A stretch of 64,000 bases of DNA from Achromobacter spanius (GCF_029637605.1 NZ_CP121261.1:4154001-4218000), one strand, 5' to 3'. Positions 53,111-62,612 are shown, counted from the first letter of the stretch. The notes: generated by a model not told the origin, from the sequence alone. Numbers and translations: made by a program.

Positions 53111-53575
53111 ATGGCTACCAAGGCAGCAACTAAAAAATCAAGCAAGTCGACGAGCGATACGGCGATTGATCTGCCCAGCGAGAAGGAATTGCTGGCCATG
53201 CCCGAGTCCGACTATATGAATGAACGCCAACTGGCTTTCTTCAAGGAACGGCTCAAACAACTCGAACAGGACATCCTGGCCAACGCCGGCGAGACCACTG
53301 AGCACCTGCGCGAAACGCAGTTCGTGCCCGACCCCGCCGACCGCGCCACCATCGAGGAAGAACACGCACTTGAGCTGCGCACTCGCGACCGCGAGCGCAA
53401 GCTGCTGAAGAAGGTGCAACAGTCCATCGCCCGCATCGACAGCGGCGAATATGGCTGGTGTGAAGAAACCGGCGAACCGATCGGCGTACCCCGCCTGTTG
53501 GCCCGCCCCACGGCCACCCTGTCGCTGGAAGCGCAGGAACGCCGTGAAATGCGCCAAAAGCTGTACGGCGACTGA
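53111..53575 (+). CDS. dksA: RNA polymerase-binding protein DksA, cysteine-poor form
   Basis: A 154-residue DksA that binds the RNA polymerase secondary channel and, with ppGpp, adjusts rRNA and amino-acid promoters. The coiled coil with the tip DPADRATIEEEHALELRTRDRERK is intact. The zinc finger is reduced to one Cys: GWCEETGEPIGVPRLLARPTATLSLEAQERREMRQK, where canonical DksA has CxxC...CxxC. It should therefore fold without zinc, as in other betaproteobacterial forms. Its position directly after the metallochaperone GTPase is notable. Confidence 0.95.
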   Translation: MATKAATKKSSKSTSDTAIDLPSEKELLAMPESDYMNERQLAFFKERLKQLEQDILANAGETTEHLRETQFVPDPADRATIEEEHALELRTRDRERKLLKKVQQSIARIDSGEYGWCEETGEPIGVPRLLARPTATLSLEAQERREMRQKLYGD

Positions 53576-53605
53576 TCCGTCCCGTTTTCACGCCATGCCC
53601 TGAAA

Positions 53606-53636
53606 GGCTATGCTGGTTTCCAGCATGGCCTTTTTT
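53606..53636 (+). terminator. Rho-independent terminator after dksA
   Basis: 11-bp stem GGCTATGCTGG (53606-53616) with CCAGCATGGCC (53620-53630), 3-base loop, one G-T pair, then six T. It lies 31 bases after the stop. Confidence 0.92.
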
Positions 53637-53707
53637 ATTGGCCGTCGCGCAACGCGCTTGATTTCCTTCGAACCGCCCCCAGCTAGTCCTTTCAAAGGAA
53701 GGAACGC

Positions 53708-54247
53708 ATGGAACAATTTCACGCCACCACCATCGTGTGTGTGCGCCGCGGCAACCGCGTCGCGCTCGGCGGCGATGGCCAGGTCACCCTGGGCAACATC
53801 GTCGTCAAGGGCACGGCCCGCAAGATCCGCCGCCTGTACCACGACAAGATCCTCGCTGGCTTTGCCGGCGCCACCGCCGACGCGTTCACGCTGCAGGAAC
53901 GCTTTGAAGCCAAACTGGAAAAGCATCAGGGCAACCTGATGCGCGCCGCCGTCGAGCTCACTCGCGACTGGCGTACCGACCGCGTCCTGCGCCGTCTTGA
54001 AGCCATGCTGATCGTGGCCGACACCGAGCACACGCTGGTCCTGACCGGCAACGGCGACGTGCTCGAACCCGAGCACGGCCTGGCGGCCATCGGGTCGGGC
54101 GGCGCCTACGCGCAGTCGGCCGCGCTGGCCTTGCTGCGCAACACCGAACTGTCGCCCGAAGCCGTCGTCAAGCAGTCCCTGGAAATCGCCGGCGACCTCT
54201 GCATCTACACCAACCAGAACCACGTCATCGAAACGCTGGGTGACTGA
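53708..54247 (+). CDS. hslV: HslV protease subunit (ClpQ)
   Basis: A 179-residue proteasome-like threonine peptidase. Removal of the propeptide MEQFHA would expose Thr1 (TTIVCVRRG), with Asp17 in GGDGQVTLG and Lys33 in KGTARKIRR. It forms a dodecamer capped by HslU and degrades misfolded and regulatory proteins. A purine-rich AAGGAAGG lies just before ATG 53708. hslU follows after 84 bases; the pair is probably heat-inducible, but I see no clear sigma-32 promoter. Confidence 0.97.
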   Translation: MEQFHATTIVCVRRGNRVALGGDGQVTLGNIVVKGTARKIRRLYHDKILAGFAGATADAFTLQERFEAKLEKHQGNLMRAAVELTRDWRTDRVLRRLEAMLIVADTEHTLVLTGNGDVLEPEHGLAAIGSGGAYAQSAALALLRNTELSPEAVVKQSLEIAGDLCIYTNQNHVIETLGD

Positions 54248-54331
54248 CACCCGCCACGCGGCGCACGGGCAACTTCCCTGCGCCGCGGCCGCCTCCCCAG
54301 CCCGCCGCTCTAGCTTTTAGGATTCGCCCTC

Positions 54332-55666
54332 ATGTCCGCATCCAACATGACGCCCGGAGAGATCGTCTCCGAACTCGACAAGTACATCGTTGGCCAGAAC
54401 CGCGCCAAGCGCGCCGTCGCGGTCGCCCTGCGCAACCGCTGGCGCCGCCAGCAGGTCGCCGAGCCCCTGCGCCAGGAAATCCACCCCAAGAACATCCTGA
54501 TGATCGGCCCCACCGGCGTGGGCAAGACCGAGATCGCCCGCCGCCTGGCCAAGCTGGCCAACGCACCTTTCATCAAGATCGAAGCCACCAAGTTCACGGA
54601 AGTGGGCTACGTCGGCCGCGACGTCGACACCATCATCCGCGACCTGACCGAATACTCGATCAAGCAAACCCGCGAACTGGAAATGCGCCGCGTGCGCACC
54701 CAGGCCGAAGACGCCGCCGAAGACCGCATCCTGGACGCCCTGGTGCCACCCGCCCGTGGCGCCTCTGGCGAGCCGGAGCGCGGTGAAGACAACAGCGCCC
54801 GCCAGACCTTCAGGAAGCGCCTGCGCGAAGGCAAGATCGACGACCTGGAAATCGAGATCGAGGTGTCCCAGGCCGCGCCGCAGATGGACGTCATGACGCC
54901 CCCTGGCATGGAAGAAATGGCCGAGCAACTGCGCGGCATGTTCGCCGGCATGGCTCGCGACAAGAAAAAGCCCAAGAAGATGAAGGTGCGTGAAGCCTTC
55001 AAGCTGATCATCGACGAAGAAGCCGCCAAGCGCGTCAACGAAGAAGACCTGCGCACGGTTGCCATCAACAACGTTGAACAGAACGGCATCGTCTTCCTGG
55101 ACGAAATCGACAAGATCGCCGCCCGCCAGGAATCCGGTGGCGCAGACGTGTCCCGCCAAGGCGTGCAGCGCGACCTGCTGCCGCTGGTGGAAGGCACCAC
55201 GGTCAACACACGCTATGGCATGGTCCGCACCGACCACATCCTGTTCATCGCGTCGGGCGCATTCCACCTGGCGCGCCCGTCTGACCTGATCCCGGAACTG
55301 CAAGGCCGTTTCCCGATCCGCGTCGAACTGGAATCGCTGACCGCCGAAGACTTCGTCCGTATTCTGTCCGACACGGATGCGTCCCTGACCAAGCAGTACA
55401 CCGCGCTGATGGCCACCGAAGACGTGCAGTTGGAGTTCACGGACGAAGGCGTGCGCCGCCTGGCGGAACTGGCCTTCGACGTCAACGAAACCACCGAAAA
55501 CATCGGTGCGCGCCGCTTGTACACGGTCATGGAGAAGCTGCTGGACGAACTGTCGTTCGACGCTACGTCCAGCCAAGACAAGCACGTGAAAATCGACGCC
55601 GCCTACGTCAATTCGCAACTGGCCGAAGCCGCCAGCAGCCAGGATCTGGCTCGCTACGTGCTGTAA
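54332..55666 (+). CDS. hslU: HslU unfoldase subunit (ClpY)
   Basis: A 444-residue AAA+ ATPase that unfolds substrates for Hsl[35 protein letters not shown], Walker [10 protein letters not shown] (about residues 56-64), the pore motif [13 protein letters not shown], the I-domain (about 110-240) and Walker [13 protein letters not shown] are present; the C-terminus RYVL is the tail that docks on HslV. Full length, intact. Confidence 0.97.
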   Translation: MSASNMTPGEIVSELDKYIVGQNRAKRAVAVALRNRWRRQQVAEPLRQEIHPKNILMIGPTGVGKTEIARRLAKLANAPFIKIEATKFTEVGYVGRDVDTIIRDLTEYSIKQTRELEMRRVRTQAEDAAEDRILDALVPPARGASGEPERGEDNSARQTFRKRLREGKIDDLEIEIEVSQAAPQMDVMTPPGMEEMAEQLRGMFAGMARDKKKPKKMKVREAFKLIIDEEAAKRVNEEDLRTVAINNVEQNGIVFLDEIDKIAARQESGGADVSRQGVQRDLLPLVEGTTVNTRYGMVRTDHILFIASGAFHLARPSDLIPELQGRFPIRVELESLTAEDFVRILSDTDASLTKQYTALMATEDVQLEFTDEGVRRLAELAFDVNETTENIGARRLYTVMEKLLDELSFDATSSQDKHVKIDAAYVNSQLAEAASSQDLARYVL

Positions 55667-55743
55667 GGCGGGGGGCCGCTAGACGGTGGGTGCTAAAGGG
55701 TGTGCAACACCCTTTGCACCCTTGCACTGGGTCCCACTGGCAA

Positions 55744-55783
55744 AAAAAGCCGCTTATCGCCTGATCGCGATAAGCGGCTTTTT
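55744..55783. terminator. Bidirectional terminator between hslU and the CusF-like gene
   Basis: Perfect 12-bp stem GCCGCTTATCGC (55749-55760) with GCGATAAGCGGC (55767-55778), flanked by an A-run on the left and a T-run on the right, so it can stop transcripts from both sides. Confidence 0.95.
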
Positions 55784-55801
55784 CATGGGCGCGGCATTCA
55801 C

Positions 55802-56107
55802 TTAGTTAGTGATCGCCGTCACCACGTATTTGCCATCCTTGCGCGTGGCCGTGAACCGCACCTTGTCGCCTGCCTTGATCTTCGCCAACAGCGCCGGGTC
55901 CGCGTCATAGACCAGCGTCATGGCCGGCAGGTCCAGCGCCTTGATCTCGTCATGCTTGATCGTCACCTTGCCCGCGGCCGGGTCGACGCGACGTACTTCC
56001 CCGCTGGCGTCAGCCTGCTGCGCAAACGCCAGAGGCGTCGCCAGCGACACAACGGCCATCGCGGTGGCGACAGCCATGGGCATTGCATACTTGCGGTCAA
56101 AAGCCAT
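55802..56107 (-). CDS. CusF-like periplasmic copper-binding protein
   Basis: A 101-residue exported protein with the CusF-type OB fold (KVTIKHDEIKALDLPAMTLVYDADPALLAKIKAGDKVRFTATRKDGKYVVTAI). The CusF ligand pattern, His then W/aromatic and two Met, is only partly kept: His in IKHDEI and Met in PAMTL. A signal peptide ends LAFAQQ. Start ATG 56107 is chosen for its GGAGG 8 bases upstream; an ATG at 56122 is less likely. It stands alone without CusBA genes. Confidence 0.85.
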   Translation of the reverse strand: MAFDRKYAMPMAVATAMAVVSLATPLAFAQQADASGEVRRVDPAAGKVTIKHDEIKALDLPAMTLVYDADPALLAKIKAGDKVRFTATRKDGKYVVTAITN

Positions 56108-56312
56108 ACAGGCATCCTCCATTGACACCGAAAGCCGCCCGGGCGGCACCGCCCGGTCTGCTTTCCACAGTGCTAGGATACCGCCGTTATGAAACAGTTC
56201 CTGCGGCAGAACGCAACAATCCTGACGGTTGATTGCGAGCCTACCTCTTTGCGAGGTGCACGCTTACCGCTGGACGCAACCCTCCATATTCACCCACTTC
56301 AGGACGTTTCAC

Positions 56313-56867
56313 ATGGCCAACCGCTTATCTGTCATTGCTACCCGCACGGGGGACGACGGCACCACGGGCCTGGGGGACGGATCACGCACGCCCAAGGACG
56401 CCCCGCGCATCGCGGCATTGGGGGATGTAGACGAACTAAACAGCGTCATCGGTGTGCTGCTGACTGAAGCGCTTCCCCCCGAAATCTCGATTGATCTAGT
56501 GGCAATTCAACACCACCTCTTCGACATGGGCGCGGAACTTTGCATTCCCGGCCACACCGCAGTCACCGACGAACAGGTCGCCCTGTTGGACACGCGCCTG
56601 GCGCATTACAACGCCACGCTAACGCCCTTGCGAGAATTCATCCTACCCGGCGGAACCCGCGCGGCTGCCCAAGCGCACGTGGCGCGCACCGTATGCAGGC
56701 GGGCGGAGCGGGCGGTGGTGGCGCTGGCGGCGGAGGAGCCAGTGAATGCGCCGGTCAGGCAGTATCTGAACCGGTTGTCGGATCTGATGTTTGTACTGGC
56801 GCGTTGTATAAACCAGCATGAAGGTCAGAAAGATACATTCTGGGCGGGCGCCCAGGCGCGCCGATAG
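56313..56867 (+). CDS. PduO-type cob(I)alamin adenosyltransferase
   Basis: A 184-residue ATP:cob(I)alamin adenosyltransferase that makes adenosylcobalamin. The N-terminal TRTGDDGTTGLGDGSRTPKD (ATP-binding), ELNSVIGVLL, and the C-terminal RRAERAVVAL...VRQYLNRLSDLMFVLARCIN are characteristic. The start ATG 56313 is clear; a longer TTG frame from 56229 adds an unlikely N-terminus. No cobalamin riboswitch is apparent in the 205-base divergent gap (56108-56312), which has only a small ACCTC/GAGGT hairpin near 56244. Confidence 0.92.
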   Translation: MANRLSVIATRTGDDGTTGLGDGSRTPKDAPRIAALGDVDELNSVIGVLLTEALPPEISIDLVAIQHHLFDMGAELCIPGHTAVTDEQVALLDTRLAHYNATLTPLREFILPGGTRAAAQAHVARTVCRRAERAVVALAAEEPVNAPVRQYLNRLSDLMFVLARCINQHEGQKDTFWAGAQARR

Positions 56868-56915
56868 CTTGCGGCCGGAATACGCCGGACGCCATCGGCC
56901 CAAGGTTCGAAGCAT

Positions 56916-57977
56916 ATGAGCATTCTCGTCACCGGCGGCGCCGGCTTCATCGGGTCCAATTTCGTCCTGGACTGGCTCGCGCACAGCGACGAACCCGTCG
57001 TCACGCTGGACAAATTGACCTACGCCGGTAATCTGGATAACTTGGCGCCCGTGGCCAGCGACCCGCGCCATCGTTTCGTCTACGGCGATATCGCCGATCA
57101 AGCAACCGTGCGGGAATTGCTGGGAACGCATCGTCCCCGTGCCGTGATCAATTTCGCCGCCGAAACCCATGTCGACCGGTCCATCGCCGATCCGGGCGCG
57201 TTCGTTCAGGCCAACGTGCTGGGCACCTGCCATTTGCTGGAAACAACGCGCAGCTATTGGTCTGCGCTTGATTCGGCAGATAAGAACGGCTTTCGCTTTG
57301 TGCATATATCGACCGACGAGGTCTATGGGTCGCTGGACGAGAATGGCTCGCCCTTCACCGAACAGACCCCCTACGCGCCCAACAGCCCATACTCCGCCAG
57401 TAAAGCGGCCAGCGACCATTTCGTGCGGGCTTACCACCAGACCTACGGCCTGCCGGTGCTGACGTCCAATTGCTCCAATAACTATGGTCCTCGGCAATTC
57501 CCGGAAAAGTTGATTCCGCTGATCATCCACCATGCCTTCACCGGCAAGCCCCTGCCCCTCTACGGCGATGGCCTTCAACGACGTGACTGGCTGTACGTGT
57601 CTGACCATTGCGACGCCATTCGCCGGATACTGGAAGCTGGCACGCCCGGCGCCACGTACAACGTAGGCGGCTGGAACGAAATGACCAATCTGGAGCTGGT
57701 CCGCGGGCTTTGCGGGCTGCTGGACGAATTGCGACCGCGAGCCGATGGCAGGCCATACGCAGATCAAATCGTCCATGTCCCCGATCGCGCGGGTCATGAC
57801 CGCCGTTATGCGGTGGACGCGTCGCGGCTACAGCGCGAATTGGGCTGGATGCCCACGGAAACCTTCGATTCAGGTATCCGAAAAACGGTGCAGTGGTATT
57901 TGCACGAAACACAATGGGTGGCAAACGTCGCCAGCGGCGCTTACCGTAGGCATCCGACGACTCTCGGCGGGAGCTAG
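56916..57977 (+). CDS. rfbB: dTDP-glucose 4,6-dehydratase
   Basis: A 353-residue NAD-dependent SDR enzyme, second step of dTDP-L-rhamnose synthesis. GGAGFIGSNFVLDWL (NAD loop), STDEVYGSL (with the catalytic Asp-Glu after Thr), YSASKAASDHFVRAYHQTYGLPV (YxxxK) and NCSNNYGPRQFPEKLIPL are visible. First of rfbBDAC, with one-base spacing to rfbD. Slightly lower GC than flanking genes, as is common in surface-polysaccharide loci. Confidence 0.97.
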   Translation: MSILVTGGAGFIGSNFVLDWLAHSDEPVVTLDKLTYAGNLDNLAPVASDPRHRFVYGDIADQATVRELLGTHRPRAVINFAAETHVDRSIADPGAFVQANVLGTCHLLETTRSYWSALDSADKNGFRFVHISTDEVYGSLDENGSPFTEQTPYAPNSPYSASKAASDHFVRAYHQTYGLPVLTSNCSNNYGPRQFPEKLIPLIIHHAFTGKPLPLYGDGLQRRDWLYVSDHCDAIRRILEAGTPGATYNVGGWNEMTNLELVRGLCGLLDELRPRADGRPYADQIVHVPDRAGHDRRYAVDASRLQRELGWMPTETFDSGIRKTVQWYLHETQWVANVASGAYRRHPTTLGGS

Positions 57978-57978
57978 C

Positions 57979-58887
57979 GTGAAGATCCTATTGCTCGGCA
58001 AGAACGGGCAGATTGGCCGGGAATTGCGGCACGCCTTGCCCGCGTTGGGTGAAGTAGTGTCCCTGGGCCGCGAAGATATCGATCTGCGCGACCAGGACGC
58101 CTTACGCATAACGCTATCGTCCCATCAGCCCGATGTCATCGTGAATGCGGCGGGCTATACCGCCGTGGATCTGGCGGAATCGCATCAGAATGAAGCCGCA
58201 CTGCTCAATACGCAGGCTGTCACCACGCTAGCGCACTACGCACAAGACTCGGGCACCCTGCTTGTTCACTATTCCACAGACTATGTGTTCGATGGCGCCA
58301 GCACAGCGGCCTATACGGAAGCCGACGCGCCGGCTCCTAAAAATGTCTATGGCGCCACCAAACTTGCGGGCGAAGCTGCCATCAGGGCCGCCCTGTGCGA
58401 TGCGTTGATTCTTCGCTGTAGTTGGGTCTATGCAGCAGACGGCCAAAATTTTCCGCGCACGATATTGCGCCTCGCACGCACACGCGATCAATTGGATGTC
58501 GTCGTGGACCAGGTCGGCGCTCCAACATCCGCAGCGCTGATCGCGGACGTCACCCTCCGCGCCATCACGGCGCGTCAACGGTCGTTGCTGGCAAGCGGCA
58601 TTTATCATCTGTCGGCAAGCGGCGTAACAAGCTGGTACGCCTACGCACGGTATCTGGTTGCCGGCGCGGCAGCGCGCAGGATTCCCCTGCGGCTCACACC
58701 AGACGGCATTCGACCCATCACCTCGGCAGACTACAACGCCGCGGCCAGACGCCCTCACAATTCCCGTTTGGACAGCACACTGCTTGCCACCGCACTGGGC
58801 CTGCAACTTGCGGATTGGACACACGGGGTCGAGCAAATATTGGATCAGCTTTCGGAACGCGCACACCACGGCGGAGACCTCCCATGA
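57979..58887 (+). CDS. rfbD: dTDP-4-dehydrorhamnose reductase
   Basis: A 302-residue SDR reductase making dTDP-L-rhamnose. [17 protein letters not shown] (NADPH loop), [30 protein letters not shown] (YxxxK) and [14 protein letters not shown] are the usual blocks. The start is GTG 57979, one base after the rfbB stop, with GGGAG before it; upstream frame extension is inside rfbB. Overlaps rfbA by ATGA. Confidence 0.96.
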   Translation: MKILLLGKNGQIGRELRHALPALGEVVSLGREDIDLRDQDALRITLSSHQPDVIVNAAGYTAVDLAESHQNEAALLNTQAVTTLAHYAQDSGTLLVHYSTDYVFDGASTAAYTEADAPAPKNVYGATKLAGEAAIRAALCDALILRCSWVYAADGQNFPRTILRLARTRDQLDVVVDQVGAPTSAALIADVTLRAITARQRSLLASGIYHLSASGVTSWYAYARYLVAGAAARRIPLRLTPDGIRPITSADYNAAARRPHNSRLDSTLLATALGLQLADWTHGVEQILDQLSERAHHGGDLP

Positions 58888-59765
58888 CACGCAAAGGTAT
58901 TGTGCTGGCCGGCGGTTCGGGCGCCCGCCTGCATCCAGCCACGCTCGCGATCAGCAAGCAATTGCTGCCTGTTTTCGACAAGCCGATGATCTACTATCCG
59001 CTCAGCACGCTGATGCTGGCAGGTATACGTGACATTCTGATCATCTCCACGCCGCAGGACACCCCACGTTTCCAGCAACTGCTGCAAGATGGGTCGCAAT
59101 GGGGCTTGAACCTGCAATACGCCATCCAGCCTTCGCCCGACGGCCTGGCACAAGCCTTTCTGATCGGCGCTCACTTCATTGGCCAAGGGCAGTGCGCGCT
59201 GGTGTTGGGCGACAATATTTTCTATGGTCATGAACTGCCCAAACTGCTTGAGCGTGCCAACGCGCGCAGGGAAGGCGCCACCGTGTTTACCTACCATGTC
59301 CAGGATCCGCAACGCTATGGCGTGGCCGAGTTCAACCAGGATGGCAAGGTGATGTCCATTGAAGAGAAGCCCGCCCAGCCGCGTTCCAACTACGCTGTGA
59401 CCGGCTTGTATTTCTACGACAACGACGTGATCGACATCGCCCGAGACATTCAGCCCTCTGCACGCGGCGAGCTCGAGATCACGGACGTGAACCAGCGCTA
59501 CCTGGAGCAGGGCTCGCTCAACGTGGAAATCATGGGCCGCGGCTTCGCCTGGTTGGATACCGGCACGCACGAATCGTTGCTGGAGGCTAGTCAGTTCATT
59601 GCCACGCTGGAGCATCGGCAAGGATTGAAAGTGGCATGCCTGGAAGAGATCGCTTATCGCCAGCAATGGATCACTGCCGAAGCGCTGTCACGGCTGGCTG
59701 CGCCGTTGTCCAAAAGCGGCTACGGCCAATACCTGAATCGCATCCTGAAGGACAAGGTGTTCTGA
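58884..59765 (+). CDS. rfbA: Glucose-1-phosphate thymidylyltransferase
   Basis: A 293-residue enzyme catalysing the first step of dTDP-rhamnose synthesis. [48 protein letters not shown] is the nucleotide-binding N-terminus; [10 protein letters not shown] and [19 protein letters not shown] follow. The usual GGSGTRL is GGSGARL here, a conservative change. It is joined to rfbD by ATGA and to rfbC by TGATG. Confidence 0.96.
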   Translation: MTRKGIVLAGGSGARLHPATLAISKQLLPVFDKPMIYYPLSTLMLAGIRDILIISTPQDTPRFQQLLQDGSQWGLNLQYAIQPSPDGLAQAFLIGAHFIGQGQCALVLGDNIFYGHELPKLLERANARREGATVFTYHVQDPQRYGVAEFNQDGKVMSIEEKPAQPRSNYAVTGLYFYDNDVIDIARDIQPSARGELEITDVNQRYLEQGSLNVEIMGRGFAWLDTGTHESLLEASQFIATLEHRQGLKVACLEEIAYRQQWITAEALSRLAAPLSKSGYGQYLNRILKDKVF

Positions 59766-60307
59766 TGAAAGCCATTGCGCAAACCCTGCCCGAGGTGCTG
59801 CTGCTTGAGCCACGTGTGTTCAGCGATGCGCGCGGGTTTTTTTTTGAGAGCTTCAATGAACGCACCTTTGAAGCCGCCACCGGTTTGCAGCGTCACTTCG
59901 TGCAGGACAATCATTCGCGCTCGCTCCGCGGCGTGCTGCGCGGTTTGCACTATCAGCTTGAACGCCCACAGGGCAAGCTTGTGCGCGTCTGCGTGGGAGA
60001 AATCTTCGATGTGGCGGTTGACGTGCGGCGCGCATCACCCACGTTTGGCCAATGGGTGGGTACACACCTTAGCGCGGAGAACAAACGCCAAATGTGGATA
60101 CCCGAAGGATATGCACATGGCTTTCTGACACTGTCCGAGTCGGCCGAGGTGCTATATCGGACCACGGACTACTACACGCCGGAGCTTGAACGCTGTATCC
60201 GGTGGGATGACCCCGATCTGGCTATAGCCTGGCCTGGCGGTGAAACGCCGTTACTGTCCCAAAAGGACCATCACGGCGCGTCCCTGAAAACCGCACAACT
60301 GGATTGA
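59765..60307 (+). CDS. rfbC: dTDP-4-dehydrorhamnose 3,5-epimerase
   Basis: A 180-residue cupin-fold epimerase, third step of the pathway. PRVFSDARGFFFESFNERTF, HFVQDNHSRSLRGVLRGLHYQ (with the catalytic His), and WIPEGYAHGFLTLSESAEVLYRTTDYYTPE are present. The FFF is coded by nine consecutive T (59837-59845), striking in this GC-rich gene and able to shift frame if slippage occurs. The stop codon directly abuts the lipA stop on the other strand. Confidence 0.96.
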   Translation: MKAIAQTLPEVLLLEPRVFSDARGFFFESFNERTFEAATGLQRHFVQDNHSRSLRGVLRGLHYQLERPQGKLVRVCVGEIFDVAVDVRRASPTFGQWVGTHLSAENKRQMWIPEGYAHGFLTLSESAEVLYRTTDYYTPELERCIRWDDPDLAIAWPGGETPLLSQKDHHGASLKTAQLD

Positions 60308-61342
60308 TCAATTCACCCCAGCCGCATGCGCCTGTTCATCCGCATGATACGAAGACCGCACCATCGCGCCCACCGCCGCATGTGAGAACCCCATCGCATA
60401 CGCCTCACGTTCAAACATCTTGAACGTATCCGGGTGCACATACCGCAGCACCGGCAAATGATGCTCCGACGGTTGCAGATACTGCCCGATCGTCAGCATA
60501 TCCACGCCATGCTCGCGCATATCCCGCATCACTTGCAGGATTTCCTCATCCGTTTCACCTAACCCCAGCATCAGCCCTGACTTGGTGGGCACTTCGGGGT
60601 GCAGTTTTTTAAACTCTGCCAGCAGCTTCAACGAGTGCATGTAATCAGACCCCGGACGTGCCTGCTTGTACAAGCGCGGCACGGTTTCCAGGTTGTGGTT
60701 CATCACATCCGGGGGGCCGGCGTTCAGGATGGTCAGCGCGCGGTCCAGGCGGCCGCGGAAGTCGGGGACCAGGACTTCGATGCGGGTGGTGGGCGACAGT
60801 TCGCGGATGTGCGTGATGCAATCCACGAAGTGGCCGGCGCCGCCGTCGCGCAGGTCGTCGCGGTCCACCGAGGTGATGACCACGTACGACAGCTTCAGCG
60901 CGGCAATGGTGCGCGCGAGGTTCTCGGGTTCTTTGGTGTCCAGCGGGTCGGGGCGGCCATGGCCCACATCACAGAACGGGCAGCGGCGCGTGCACTTGTC
61001 GCCCATGATCATGAACGTGGCGGTGCCCTTGCCGAAGCATTCGCCGATGTTCGGGCAAGAGGCTTCTTCGCAGACCGTGTGCAGATTGTGTTCGCGCAGG
61101 ATGCGCTTGATGTCGTAGAAGCGCGAGCCGGGCGCGGCGGCTTTCACGCGGATCCACTCGGGCTTCTTCAGGCGTTCGGCCGGAACGATCTTGATGGGAA
61201 TGCGCGCCGTCTTGGCCTGCGACTTCTGCTTTTGGGTGGGGTCGTAGACGGCTTCCGAAGTGGCCGAGGCCGTGGCGGAAGCGGTTGCGGATGCAGCGGC
61301 GGATTCATTCGGGGGAACAGCGGACTCAGCGAGCGTAGACAT
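60308..61342 (-). CDS. lipA: Lipoyl synthase
   Basis: A 344-residue radical SAM enzyme that inserts two sulfurs into octanoyl-proteins. The auxiliary-cluster motif [12 protein letters not shown] and the radical SAM motif CTRRCPFC (C-x3-C-x2-C) are present, with the C-terminal [12 protein letters not shown]. The first 40 residues are an Ala/Ser/Thr-rich extension ([12 protein letters not shown]) longer than in E. coli. ATG 61342 is chosen. Its partner lipB is 2 kb away, separated by a LacI-like gene, a repeat element and a Sel1 gene. Confidence 0.96.
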   Translation of the reverse strand: MSTLAESAVPPNESAAASATASATASATSEAVYDPTQKQKSQAKTARIPIKIVPAERLKKPEWIRVKAAAPGSRFYDIKRILREHNLHTVCEEASCPNIGECFGKGTATFMIMGDKCTRRCPFCDVGHGRPDPLDTKEPENLARTIAALKLSYVVITSVDRDDLRDGGAGHFVDCITHIRELSPTTRIEVLVPDFRGRLDRALTILNAGPPDVMNHNLETVPRLYKQARPGSDYMHSLKLLAEFKKLHPEVPTKSGLMLGLGETDEEILQVMRDMREHGVDMLTIGQYLQPSEHHLPVLRYVHPDTFKMFEREAYAMGFSHAAVGAMVRSSYHADEQAHAAGVN

Positions 61343-61516
61343 TGGGCACCTTCGCAACCGGCGCGCAGGATGGCCCGGTTTGAGACAAAAATGGCATTTT
61401 ACCCTCCGCCGCTCCGGTGCGCCGCTGGGGGTGCAGAACGCCTACCAGCCCCAAAGGGTGAGGCATGACCGGCTGGGTTATCGTCTTGCCTTACAAATTT
61501 GCTGAATTCGCTTCTT
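61343..61516 (+). promoter_or_regulatory. Divergent gap between lipA and the LacI-like gene
   Basis: 174 bases. I searched it in three frames for a LacI-type helix-turn-helix that might have been cut off by a frameshift and saw none. The stretch TTACAAATTTGCTGAATTC (61491-61509) is the AT-rich part. No other feature seen. Confidence 0.4.
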
Positions 61517-62329
61517 ATGGCCCTCCTCCCCCCGCCGCGCCTTGTCGCCCTGATCGCCCCCCGCCTGGACGCCGGACCCGCCAGCCGCGCCATTCAAGCG
61601 TGTGCGCAGCGCCTGGCGCCCGAGGGCTACTTCCTGACGGCAGGCCCTTGGCACGACCCGGCCATGCTGCCGCAGCTTGCCGCGCTGCGCCCGGCCGCGG
61701 CGCTAGTCATCGGTCCGCTGGACGAGCCGACATTGCGGGCCGGCTTGGCGGCGCTGGAAATACCGGTGGTGGAAACCTGGAGCGCCTCGGCGCATCCGCT
61801 GGACACCGCCGTGGTCATCGACAACGAAGAGGCCGGCCGGGCGGCGGCGCGTCATCTTGCTGAGAAGCGCCATGCGCTGGTGGCCTGCATCAGCGCCGAC
61901 AACCCGTGGGAACGCGCGCGGCGCCAAGGCTTCATCAGTGCGGCGGCCGGGCTGGGGCTCGATCGGGTGGCGGATATCGTGCAGCCGGAAGTGCTGCAGA
62001 TGAACGACGGCCGCATGGCATTCTTGCGCTTGCTGGCCACCAATACGATCTTTGACGCGGTCTTTTGCACGTCTGACCTGCTGGCGGCAGCCGCGGTGTC
62101 GGAAGCGCACAATCGTGACCTGCACGTGCCGCAAGATCTGGCAGTCCTGGGTTTTACGGACGACGGGAGCGCCGCGCAATGGGCGCAAGGGCTGACCACG
62201 CTTGGGGTAGATGCAGAAGATTTGGGCCGCCGTGCGGCGCAGGTGCTACTGGACCGCTTACAAGGTGAGCTGGCGCCCGGCCAACATCAAACGCTGGACG
62301 TAACCTTCGAACCTCGGCTAAGCACGTAG
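61517..62329 (+). CDS. LacI-type sugar-binding domain protein without DNA-binding head
   Basis: A 270-residue protein matching the periplasmic-binding-like core of LacI/PurR regulators: VALIAPRLDAGPASRAIQACAQRL, VVIDNEEAGRAAARHLAEKRHALVACISADNPWERARRQGF, AVFCTSDLLAAAAVSEAHNRDLHVPQDLAVLGFTDDG and a C-terminal ARLRxRL-like end. The N-terminal helix-turn-helix (about 60 residues) is missing. No signal peptide either, so it is not an exported sugar receptor. It may be a remnant or a ligand-sensing partner. TTG 61499 is an alternative start. The stop TAG is the start of repeat copy 3. Confidence 0.83.
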   Translation: MALLPPPRLVALIAPRLDAGPASRAIQACAQRLAPEGYFLTAGPWHDPAMLPQLAALRPAAALVIGPLDEPTLRAGLAALEIPVVETWSASAHPLDTAVVIDNEEAGRAAARHLAEKRHALVACISADNPWERARRQGFISAAAGLGLDRVADIVQPEVLQMNDGRMAFLRLLATNTIFDAVFCTSDLLAAAAVSEAHNRDLHVPQDLAVLGFTDDGSAAQWAQGLTTLGVDAEDLGRRAAQVLLDRLQGELAPGQHQTLDVTFEPRLST

Positions 62330-62589
62330 GATGGGTGCAGCGCGAGAGGACGGCTAAAAGAACACCGCCACCGATCGCGCGAAACCCATCAGACGAACGC
62401 GATGCTGTAGCGGGATGAATTTAGAACCGGGGCTGTACTGAATGCCGACACAGTCGAGCGTGCTGGGATTCTGCGTTGCTTGATGGCTTTGTGGCGGAAT
62501 CTGCTAGGACGCTGGCGCTGCTTGATGGGTTGCGCGCGATCGAGCATGGGGTTCTTTTAGCGGGTTTCTCGCGCTTCACCCATCCTACG
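62325..62589. repeat. Nested inverted-repeat element, copy 3
   Basis: 265 bp. Each arm is about 67 bases and the arms match through most of their length, starting CGTAGGATGGGTGCAGCGCG (62325-62344) and CGTAGGATGGGTGAAGCGCG (complement of 62570-62589), sharing GCTAAAAGAAC and CGATCGCGCG inside. Lies between the convergent LacI-like and Sel1 genes and supplies the LacI-like stop codon (62327-62329). Confidence 0.93.
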
Positions 62590-62612
62590 GTCGTACGGTC
62601 CTGCTTCGCGCT

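Noticed and set aside
56108..56312. Possible cobalamin riboswitch before the adenosyltransferase gene
   Set aside because: No B12-box or conserved core could be found; only a short ACCTC/GAGGT hairpin is present.
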